Shown in pieces: positions 57,142 to 64,000 of a stretch of 64,000 nucleotides of DNA. A model generated the notes under the pieces. That model was not told the DNA's origin, made no database searches, and was given only the letters and a program-made list of their open reading frames with translations. The translations under genes were made by a program, and so were the position numbers. How positions within the stretch are numbered: the stretch's first letter is position 1; every line of letters starts with the position of its first letter. This DNA comes from Massilia phyllostachyos (GTDB taxonomy: Bacteria > Pseudomonadota > Gammaproteobacteria > Burkholderiales > Burkholderiaceae_D): the NCBI RefSeq assembly GCF_021044825.1, contig NZ_JAJNOC010000004.1, positions 124,001-188,000 on the forward strand, given 5' to 3'.

Positions 57142-57607
57142 CGTTGGTGCCTCCCGCCCGTGGATGAGGGGAGGGCATGTCAAGGCGAACGTCAGTGGTG
57201 AGCCTGTCGACTACGCGCGTCTGCTTGAAATCTCGCCGGCAGCCCGGTTTTGGCGAGGGCTTCCCATGCCATCGGCCCGGCACTAACGCCAGCGTCAATA
57301 CGCCAAAAGTTGAAATGTACTGTTTGACCCGCGCAACGAGAATATTTTCTCGCAAAGTGTGCGTTCAACCGCGGCATGAGGCAAAGGGGCAAGGCCGTAG
57401 GAATGTTGCGCTGCACTATGTCACATTTGCACCGTTTTATGACCATTGGGCAAAAATGGTGCAGACCAAGTTTCCCAGTTAAAAACACAGTTTTTTCGAG
57501 GTTTTACGGTAAAACAATTGGTGCTGTGCACCAAAAGAATACTTTTATGCTCCGTCCGCATATCAATTTGGAAAGTGTTGTAAGTGTGCAAAATGACACA
57601 CTTATTG
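57142..57607. other. Intergenic region with operator-like palindromes upstream of TonB receptor 2
   Basis: No supported gene. A perfect palindrome TTGGTGC-TGT-GCACCAA lies at 57518-57534. TGGGC-AAAAATG-GTGCA at 57447-57463 matches the NtrC dyad imperfectly. GCACC/GGTGC half sites also occur at about 57429 and 57459. TGTCACAT at 57419-57426 is shared with the region before receptor 1. Confidence 0.5.
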
Positions 57608-57833
57608 TTGACGCCGCAACTTTGCGTATGGTTCTATGTACTAGTTCCGCTGGGAACAACCCAGCTGAACGAGGAATGCATGTTCCTTTCTTGCCCGGTT
57701 GGGAGACAAACTTGGCGGGGTCAAGAGCCGTGGCACTCCGGCACAAGGTACGCACAACAGTACCGACGCCGGGAAAACTTTGAGCCTGTAGGTCGAAGGT
57801 GCTCCCGTAACAACAACACTTAGGGAATCACAT
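57608..57833 (+). promoter_or_regulatory. Conserved structured leader of TonB receptor 2
   Basis: Counterpart of the leader at 53765-53964. TTGACG (57608-57613) and TATGGTT-N-TATG come first. Hairpin 1 is GCTGGG (57649-57654) with CCCAGC (57660-57665); hairpin 2 is GAGGAA (57671-57676) with TTCCTT (57683-57688), loop TGCATG. GGGAGACAAA follows, and the end CGTAACAACAACACTTAGGG runs into the start codon region. The stems differ in sequence but keep pairing. Confidence 0.6.
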
Positions 57834-60800
57834 ATGTTGCATACAGTGAAACAGAAGTCGAAGGTTGCAGTGATCCGTCGTTCCGCAATTTCGGTCGCGG
57901 TCGGCATGTGCTTCATGGGCGCCGCCCTTGCTGCCGAAACCGGCGGTCTGCGTATTAACATCACTGGCGCCGGCGGCAAGCCGGTCGCCGGCGCAACGGT
58001 GCGCGTCAGCTCGCCGAGCAGCCTGGTCACCAAGACTGCTGTCACCGAAGCCGACGGTTCGGTCCGTATCGCCGGTCTCGACCCTGCGACCGACTACAAA
58101 GTCGAAGTCGTTGCACCTGGCTACTCGAACTTTGCTGCCAATGGCGTGGCAGTTGTTTCCAACCAGAACCCAAGCCTGACCTACTCGGTTGCCGACACGT
58201 CGGTTGCCGGCGCTACCAACGCGCAACAGGTCGTCGTGACCGGTTCGCGCCTGGCGCAGGTCGACACCACGTCGGCAACCGTCGGCACCATCCTGAACCT
58301 GGGCGTCGTGGAATCGCTGCCGACCGGCCGCAGCTTCCAGAGCTACCTGCAGCTGGTTCCAGGCGTCAAGCCTTCGTCAGGCGGCAACCCGTCGTCGAAA
58401 TCGGGCGTGAACTACTCGGACATCGGCGGCGCCACCGGCTCCTCGACCGACAACGTTTATATCCTCGACGGCATCGACGTTACCGACCACCAGACCGGTA
58501 CCTTCGGTTCGAACATCAACTCCGAGATCATCCAGGAACAGCAGATCCTGACCGGCGGCATCCCTGCGGAATATGCGGGCGGTTCGGGCCTGGTCTCGAA
58601 AGTGATCACCAAGTCGGGTTCGAACGAATACCACGGTTCGGTCAACTACTACTTCCAGAACGACAGCCTGGTCGCCGACAACAAGCACAACACCGCTTCC
58701 GGCTTCTCGACCTACGATGCGGCAGTCACCCTGGGCGGCCCGATCATCAAGGACAATCTGTGGTTCTTCGGCTCGTTCCAGAAAAAAGGCCGTGAGACCG
58801 ATGTGGTCCAGGCGCAAACCGGCGATTTCATGCGTACCGTCAAGCGCGACGATCGCCTGGGCTTCCTGAAGCTGACCTGGCAGGCAACCGAGAACGACCG
58901 CTTGGTGGCGTCGTTCTTCAACGACCCGACCGAGACCGACGGTTCGACCACCCCAACCGTGCTGAACAATCGCGACACGCGTCGTAAGCAGGGTGGTAAC
59001 AACTACCGCGTCGAGTATTCGCGCGACATGGAGAACCTGCGTGTCAGCGCCTACGCCTTCCGTCACGAAGGCGAGGTTTCGGACTTTGCAGCCAACAAGT
59101 CGGCGCTGAACAGCGTTGCCTTCAGCAAGAATCGCGCTACCGCCACGCTGGCCGACCGCACCCTGGGCGGCGCCGGCAGCGACCTGATCACCGAACGTAA
59201 CCGCGACGAAGTCGGCATCAATGCCGAGTACTTCCTCGAGACCGCGAATGCCGGCACCCACACCTTCAAGGGCGGCTTCCTGGTGTCGAAGAACGAATAC
59301 TTCGAAGATTCGCTGGTGACCGGCGCCGACAAGGCACGGTATACCTCGATCGCCGCGGCGGACGCCGGCGTGACTTTCGCCGAATACAATACCTCGAGCC
59401 TGTGGACTGGTTCGCGTCAGATGAGCGCGGCTGACTATCCGCGTATCACCGCCGGCATCAACGCCAGCTCGGCCGCCGACCGCGCCTATTTCTACAATCT
59501 GCTGGATACCGACCGCAACGGCACCATCTCGAATGCCGAGTACAATGCCTACCGCTTCGTCAGCACCGCGGGCAACCCGAACGGCCAGGTCAACCAGTAC
59601 CGTATTCGCGAAGTGCAGGCTGCACCGTACAGCGTGGAAGCCACCGGCAAGGCCGCCTATATCCAGGACACCTGGACCAAGGACCGCCTGACCGTCGGCG
59701 CCGGCGTGCGCGCGGAAGAATGGGTCCACAAGGATTCCAAAGGCAACCAGTCCGCGAAATTCAAGTGGAAACTGGCGCCGCGCCTGAACGTCGTGTATGA
59801 CCCGACCGGCGACGGCCGCAGCAAGATCTGGGGCTTCCTGGGCCGTTACTACGACCCGGTCCGCACGAATATGTCGGACTTCGCGGGTAACCTGACCGGC
59901 CCGGTCCTGAGCGAGGAAGTGTTCCTGGGCGATCGCTGGGTGAACTTCCGTACCCGCGGCGGCGAAAAGCAGCCTGACGCCGTGTTCTCGCCGTCGACCA
60001 AGACGCCGTTCACCGACGAGTTCATGCTCGGCTACGCAACCAACCTGGGCCGCGATTACACCGTGTCGGTCGCTTACACCAAGCGCCAGACCCGCGACAT
60101 CATCGAGGACTACGACCTGGCCGTGTATTCGGACCCGAGCGCAAAACCAGGTGCGGACGTCGGTGTCGCCGCTCCGGGCACCCCGTTCTACCTGCCATAC
60201 TCGTACTTCGGCTACTCGTCGGCGCCGAACTCGAACTACGTGCTGGGTACGCTGAAAGGCGGCAAGCGCGACTACCAGGGCGTCGAAGTCAGCCTGACCA
60301 AAGCCAAGCGCGACAACTGGCAAGGTTCGGCGTCGTACACCTGGAACGAAGCGAAAGGCAACACCAACTCGGATAGTAACGCCGACGTGCAGGGCGACTT
60401 CCTGTTCCTGGATCCGCGCGCCCCGAACGTCTACGGCCCGCAGCCTGGCAACATCAAGCACCAGTTCAAGGCCTATGGTACCTACTTCTTCAACAACGGT
60501 ATCGAGCTGGCAGGCGTGTATAACTGGAATAGCGGCGCGGTGTACAGCCGCACCGCCCTGAACTCCGGTCGTAACCTGCCGGAAGTGGTGGACCTGCCGT
60601 ACAACGTCGGTGGCTCGATCGATACCTGGGTGAAACCGGGCGCCGTCGGCAGCCAGACCGCTCCGTCGTACTACACCTTCGACGTTCGTCTGAAATACAC
60701 CTACAAGCTGTCCGGTTCGCAGAAAGTCGAGTTCTTCTTCGACATCTTCAACATCCTGGACAAGCAGTCGGCGACTGCCGCGCAGAACTTGGTGGCCGGC

Positions 60801-60881
60801 AACGGCGTGTACAAGTTCGGCGAGGCGATCTCGTGGAACGAACCACGCCGCCTGTACGTCGGCGCACGCTACTCGTTCTAA
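57834..60881 (+). CDS. TonB-dependent outer-membrane receptor 2, with an EF-hand loop
   Basis: A 1015-residue receptor. The signal peptide ends near GAALAAET (about residue 34), then a carboxypeptidase-regulatory-like domain (about 36-115), plug (VVVTGSRLAQVDTTSATVGT; ILDGIDVTDHQTG), and barrel ending in the terminal ARYSF, the usual aromatic end. An extracellular-loop region carries DTDRNGTISNAE at residues 558-569, a full EF-hand calcium loop (D1, D3, N5, G6, I8, E12). The ligand is unknown; calcium could order the loop. It shares leader and architecture with receptor 1 but little sequence in the barrel. Confidence 0.92.
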   Translation: MLHTVKQKSKVAVIRRSAISVAVGMCFMGAALAAETGGLRINITGAGGKPVAGATVRVSSPSSLVTKTAVTEADGSVRIAGLDPATDYKVEVVAPGYSNFAANGVAVVSNQNPSLTYSVADTSVAGATNAQQVVVTGSRLAQVDTTSATVGTILNLGVVESLPTGRSFQSYLQLVPGVKPSSGGNPSSKSGVNYSDIGGATGSSTDNVYILDGIDVTDHQTGTFGSNINSEIIQEQQILTGGIPAEYAGGSGLVSKVITKSGSNEYHGSVNYYFQNDSLVADNKHNTASGFSTYDAAVTLGGPIIKDNLWFFGSFQKKGRETDVVQAQTGDFMRTVKRDDRLGFLKLTWQATENDRLVASFFNDPTETDGSTTPTVLNNRDTRRKQGGNNYRVEYSRDMENLRVSAYAFRHEGEVSDFAANKSALNSVAFSKNRATATLADRTLGGAGSDLITERNRDEVGINAEYFLETANAGTHTFKGGFLVSKNEYFEDSLVTGADKARYTSIAAADAGVTFAEYNTSSLWTGSRQMSAADYPRITAGINASSAADRAYFYNLLDTDRNGTISNAEYNAYRFVSTAGNPNGQVNQYRIREVQAAPYSVEATGKAAYIQDTWTKDRLTVGAGVRAEEWVHKDSKGNQSAKFKWKLAPRLNVVYDPTGDGRSKIWGFLGRYYDPVRTNMSDFAGNLTGPVLSEEVFLGDRWVNFRTRGGEKQPDAVFSPSTKTPFTDEFMLGYATNLGRDYTVSVAYTKRQTRDIIEDYDLAVYSDPSAKPGADVGVAAPGTPFYLPYSYFGYSSAPNSNYVLGTLKGGKRDYQGVEVSLTKAKRDNWQGSASYTWNEAKGNTNSDSNADVQGDFLFLDPRAPNVYGPQPGNIKHQFKAYGTYFFNNGIELAGVYNWNSGAVYSRTALNSGRNLPEVVDLPYNVGGSIDTWVKPGAVGSQTAPSYYTFDVRLKYTYKLSGSQKVEFFFDIFNILDKQSATAAQNLVAGNGVYKFGEAISWNEPRRLYVGARYSF

Positions 60882-60898
60882 TAGACGAGTTGACAATG

Positions 60899-60928
60899 AA
60901 ACCGGCCCCGAAAGGGGCCGGTTTTTTT
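60899..60928 (+). terminator. Terminator after TonB receptor 2
   Basis: AAACCGGCCCC (60899-60909) pairs with GGGGCCGGTTT (60914-60924) around a GAAA tetraloop, followed by T. On the other strand it can also help end rsmE. Confidence 0.95.
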
Positions 60929-60978
60929 CGTCTGCGCTTTCTTCGCGGCTTCGTCCGCGATTTCTTGTGCCTGTCCGG

Positions 60979-61710
60979 CTACATCCCGCCCCACACGCCG
61001 CCCAGCAGCGCCAGCGCCGCCAGCGCCGCGGTCTCGGTGCGCAGCACGCGCGGCCCGATCGACAGCATCAGGGCGCCCGCCGCCACCGCCGCGTCTTCCT
61101 CTTCATGGGTGAAGCCGCCCTCCGGCCCCACCATCAGGGTCAGCCCCTGCGGTCCCGATGCCTGCGCCCACTGCGCCAGCGAACCCTGCGCACGCGGACT
61201 GAGCAGGATGCGCGGGGAGGGCGCCGCGCCAGGCTGGGCCAGCCAGCGCCGGTAGTCCGCCACCGGGTTCAACTGCGCCAGCCGGTTGCGCCCACACTGC
61301 TCGGAGGCCGCCTCGATCACGCCCTGCCAGTGCGCATGGCGCTTCTCGGCCCGGTCGCCCGACAGGCGCACCACGCTGCGCTGCGCCGCCAGCGGCTGCA
61401 CCGCCGCCACGCCCAGTTCGACCGCCTTTTCGATGATCCAGTCCATCTTGCTGCCTTCGGGCAGGCCCTGGGCCAGGGTGACCGCGTAGGGCAATTCCAC
61501 CTCGACGTCCTCGAAAGCGCCGATGTGCGCGCTCGCGGTCTTCTTGCCGATGTCCGCCAGCGTGGCCGCGTACTGGCCGCCGCGCCCGTCGAACAGGGTC
61601 AGCGCGGCGCCCGGTTGCAGGCGCAGCACGTGCAGGTGGTGGGCGACCTCTGCCGGCAGGGCAATGGTCAGGCCGGTCGATAAAGGGGGCGGGCAGTAGA
61701 AACGTGGCAT
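60979..61710 (-). CDS. rsmE: 16S rRNA m3U1498 methyltransferase
   Basis: SPOUT-class methyltransferase that modifies U1498 of 16S rRNA with S-adenosylmethionine; 243 residues. An N-terminal PUA-like domain (MPRFYCPPPLSTG) is followed by the knot with MVGPEGGFTHEEE and LSIGPRVLRTETAALAAL, both diagnostic. QGLPEGSKMDWIIEKAVELG begins the catalytic domain. The start at 61710 is the family start; the longer frame is not. Confidence 0.96.
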   Translation of the reverse strand: MPRFYCPPPLSTGLTIALPAEVAHHLHVLRLQPGAALTLFDGRGGQYAATLADIGKKTASAHIGAFEDVEVELPYAVTLAQGLPEGSKMDWIIEKAVELGVAAVQPLAAQRSVVRLSGDRAEKRHAHWQGVIEAASEQCGRNRLAQLNPVADYRRWLAQPGAAPSPRILLSPRAQGSLAQWAQASGPQGLTLMVGPEGGFTHEEEDAAVAAGALMLSIGPRVLRTETAALAALALLGGVWGGM

Positions 61711-61884
61711 GGCGCGAAAGCGGTGCGAAAGACGCACATTGTAGTGCGTCACTGCTCCGCGGAACAGCAAATTGGTCCAGCCAATGTTAATTCAAAAAAA
61801 TGCTTCAGTCATAAAACGTTTCATTTTAGACACACCTGTATTTATGTATTGACAGCAATCAACACCAAATGTTTCCATGTACTT

Positions 61885-61928
61885 ACGCGTCCAACCATAG
61901 CCGCTTGCTCACAAGGCGATGGACGCGT
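61885..61928. promoter_or_regulatory. Long-stem inverted repeat before TonB receptor 3
   Basis: ACGCGTCCA (61885-61893) pairs exactly with TGGACGCGT (61920-61928), with a 26-base loop that can itself fold (CTTG/CAAG). It lies 75 bases before the receptor start in a 292-base divergent gap. A perfect -35 hexamer TTGACA is at 61849-61854, but no good -10 follows. Confidence 0.5.
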
Positions 61929-62002
61929 AGAGGGAATGGGTTGCCGGACACCGTTACCCGGGGCCGGTCTGTTCGTGTTGTTCAATAAGTCGGATTATAA
62001 AA

Positions 62003-64000
62003 ATGATGAAAGAAAAAGCCTTATCGCGTGCTGTCCGTATGTCCCTGCTGGTGGCCGGCCTCGGCGCCATCGCCCAGCCGGTCCTGGCCCAGGAAAAGAC
62101 AGCCGTCGTCGAAGTGACCGGTACCCGCATCACCTCGCCCGGCATTACCTCCAACAGCCCGATCTCCTCGATCACCGCAGCGGAAATCCAGTCGACCCAG
62201 CCGATCGCGGTCGAAGAATTCTTCAAGAACCTGCCGGCGGCCGCACCGTCCATCGGCCAGGGCACGAATAACGGCAGCGGCGGCGCCGCCACCATCGACC
62301 TGCGCGGCCTCGGCTCGAACCGCTCGCTGGTGCTGATCAACGGCCGCCGCCTGGTGCCCTACAGCCTGGACGGCACCGTCGACACCAACTCGATCCCGCT
62401 GGCCCTGCTGAACCGGGTCGACCTGGTCACCGGCGGCGCCTCGGTCGTGTACGGCGCCGACGCGGTGGCCGGCGTGGCCAACTTCACGCTCAAGCGCAAC
62501 TTCACCGGCGTCGATATCAGCAGCACCTACGGCGCCACCGCCGACGAAAAGGACACCAAGCGCCGCCGCGTCGATCTGACCATGGGCGCCAACCTGGAAG
62601 ACGGCCGCGGCAATGTGGTCCTGAGTATTGGCAAGACCAAGACCGATCCGCTGACCCAGGGCGAGCGCGACTTCGGCATCACCAGCCTGAACTCGGTCAG
62701 CGGTCTGCCGTCCGGCTCGGCCACCACCGTGCCTTCGGGCTTCTCGGTGCCGGTCGGCCCAGGCGGCACCAGCACCCTGGCCGGCAACTGGCAGATCAAC
62801 CCGACCACCGGCGCTCTGGTGCAACCGGCCGTGGCCTACAACACCAACCCGCCGAACTACTATGCAACCGGCCTCGAGCGCACCCAGGCGACCGCGCTCG
62901 GCAACTACAAGATCAGCGACAACTTCGAGCTGTACACCGAACTGTTCTTCACCGACAGCACGGTGGCATCGGCGCTGGCCGAGACCGGCACCTTCGCCAA
63001 CACCTTCAATGTGCCGATCGGTAACCCGTACATCCCTGCGGCCGCGCGCCAGCAGATCTGCGACCGCCGCGGCATCCCAGCGTCCGCTTGCGTGGCCGGC
63101 AATGCGACGCTGGTGCCGATGACGGTCAATCGCCGCTTCACCGAACTCGGACCGCGCTATAACAACTTCGACAACAAGACCCTGCAGTACAACATCGGCC
63201 TGAAGGGCGACCTGGCAGGCGACTGGACCTACGACACCTACTACAGCCGCGGCACCGCCGAGCAGATCCAGACCCGCCAGAATTGGGGGTCGCTCGCCAA
63301 GGTCGGTCAGGCCTTGAACGCCCTGACCACTACCGCCTGCGTCAATCCGGCCAACGGCTGCGTGCCGCTGAACGTGTTCGGCGCCGCCGGCTCGATCACG
63401 CCGCAGCAGGCAGCCTTCATCAACCAGAGCGCCGTGCTGCGCCAGAAAGTCGAGCAGGACGTGTTCCTGGCCTCGATCAACGGCAACCTGGGCGAGACCT
63501 TCCGCAGTCCTTGGGCCGAAGATCCGATCGCGCTGTCGCTGCTGGGCGAGCGCCGCAAGGTCACCGCCGGCACCCAGTCCGACGCGGCCTCGCAGATCCA
63601 GGGCGAAGTGCTGGGCACCGGCGCGCCGACGCCTGACCGTAGCGGCAGCTTCACGCTGGAAGAATACGCCTACGAGATGTTCATTCCGCTGGTGAAGAAC
63701 AAGCCCTTCATCCAGTCCCTGAACATGGAGCTGGGCTATCGCACGACTTCCTTCGAAACCGCCGGCAAGAGCACCGACTATGGCAGCTGGAAGTTCGGCG
63801 GCGAATGGGCGCCGGTCAAGATGCTCCGCCTGCGCGGCATGGTGCAGAAGGCGACCCGCGCGCCGAACGTGAACGAGCTGTTCGCGCCGGCCGTTACCAG
63901 CCTGTCGAATCTGGCAACCGACCCTTGCCAGGGCGCCAACATCAACCGGGCCCAGGCGAATACCGCTGGCACGCTGTCGAACCTGTGCCGCCTGACCGGC
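62003..64000 (+). CDS. TonB-dependent outer-membrane receptor 3, 3' end cut off
   Basis: 666 codons are visible and the frame runs off the window. The signal peptide ends near QPVLAQEK. The plug comes directly after (VVEVTGTRITSPGITSNSPI; TIDLRGLGSNRSLVLINGRR; VVYGADAVAGVANF), with no carboxypeptidase-like domain, so it is a different subtype from receptors 1 and 2 (the type often taking up sugars, peptides or secondary metabolites). RAPNVNELFAP marks the middle of the barrel. Translation starts at ATGATG (62003 or 62006). The ribosome-binding site is weak. The ligand is unknown. Confidence 0.9.
   Translation, partial: MMKEKALSRAVRMSLLVAGLGAIAQPVLAQEKTAVVEVTGTRITSPGITSNSPISSITAAEIQSTQPIAVEEFFKNLPAAAPSIGQGTNNGSGGAATIDLRGLGSNRSLVLINGRRLVPYSLDGTVDTNSIPLALLNRVDLVTGGASVVYGADAVAGVANFTLKRNFTGVDISSTYGATADEKDTKRRRVDLTMGANLEDGRGNVVLSIGKTKTDPLTQGERDFGITSLNSVSGLPSGSATTVPSGFSVPVGPGGTSTLAGNWQINPTTGALVQPAVAYNTNPPNYYATGLERTQATALGNYKISDNFELYTELFFTDSTVASALAETGTFANTFNVPIGNPYIPAAARQQICDRRGIPASACVAGNATLVPMTVNRRFTELGPRYNNFDNKTLQYNIGLKGDLAGDWTYDTYYSRGTAEQIQTRQNWGSLAKVGQALNALTTTACVNPANGCVPLNVFGAAGSITPQQAAFINQSAVLRQKVEQDVFLASINGNLGETFRSPWAEDPIALSLLGERRKVTAGTQSDAASQIQGEVLGTGAPTPDRSGSFTLEEYAYEMFIPLVKNKPFIQSLNMELGYRTTSFETAGKSTDYGSWKFGGEWAPVKMLRLRGMVQKATRAPNVNELFAPAVTSLSNLATDPCQGANINRAQANTAGTLSNLCRLTG

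Noticed and set aside
61849-61854. TTGACA as a full promoter for TonB receptor 3
   Set aside because: The -35 hexamer is perfect but nothing like TATAAT occurs 16-18 bases downstream.

Overview
The window is high-GC (about two thirds G+C by eye), densely packed bacterial DNA. It most resembles a Massilia/Telluria-type betaproteobacterium (Oxalobacteraceae, Burkholderiales). Supporting signs are the ispB | rplU-rpmA-obgE-proB block, a lone rsxB next to nth, a 7Fe ferredoxin next to a TrxR-like ferredoxin reductase, polyhydroxyalkanoate genes, glnA followed by ntrB-ntrC, and large TonB-dependent receptors. The genus is inferred from gene content; no rRNA is present.

Region 1 (1-12.7 kb) is a sugar-utilisation operon that looks built for mannose-rich glycans. 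It holds the 3' end of a flavin-dependent halogenase-family gene, an exported GH2 beta-mannosidase, a LacI regulator, an AGE-family epimerase/isomerase, a PfkB sugar kinase, an exported GH92 alpha-mannosidase, a FucP/GluP-type MFS transporter and an exported GH31 alpha-glucosidase. Many junctions are ATGA overlaps. The implied route is trimming outside the cytoplasm, import of free mannose, isomerisation to fructose, and phosphorylation to fructose-6-P. The LacI gene has a long leader with a promoter, two inverted repeats and a translationally coupled 17-codon reading frame.

Region 2 (12.7-19.1 kb) holds a 28-residue membrane peptide and an orphan type VI secretion cassette: VgrG, an Ivy-like lysozyme inhibitor, a two-domain cell-wall hydrolase (lysozyme-like N terminus, Pro/Ala linkers, M23 C terminus) and a small exported protein. 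The genes overlap or nearly touch. This is the most distinctive system in the window, an apparent effector with a built-in inhibitor.

Region 3 (19.1-44.8 kb) is mostly housekeeping: a nitroreductase, tRNA-Pro(CGG), ispB, rplU, rpmA, obgE, proB, a chemoreceptor, nth, rsxB, an RcnB-like protein, a PHB depolymerase, the ferredoxin/reductase pair, an M4-type metallopeptidase with an emfourin-like inhibitor, a PHA-granule-associated protein, an acyl-CoA-binding protein, FKBP, an EI24-domain protein, AlkD, a broken molybdopterin-binding-domain gene, a very large class A penicillin-binding protein, a TAXI-type binding protein, a CocE-type hydrolase and a rhodanese.

Region 4 (44.8-49.8 kb) is the nitrogen-control locus: glnA, a DUF4124 gene, ntrB and ntrC. 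NtrC-type sites (TGCAC-N7-GTGCA) lie upstream of a sigma-54 promoter for glnA. A perfect one overlaps the predicted start of the ntrBC transcript. This suggests activation of glnA and autorepression of ntrBC.

Region 5 (49.8-64 kb) holds corA, an EamA exporter, a large FAD protein, and three TonB-dependent receptors (the last cut by the window end) with rsmE between the second and third. The first two receptors share a long upstream region that includes a leader with two conserved hairpins and a nearly identical ribosome-binding segment. Receptor 2 also carries a canonical EF-hand loop. Two pairs of inverted REP-like elements lie between genes at 8.8 and 28.7 kb.
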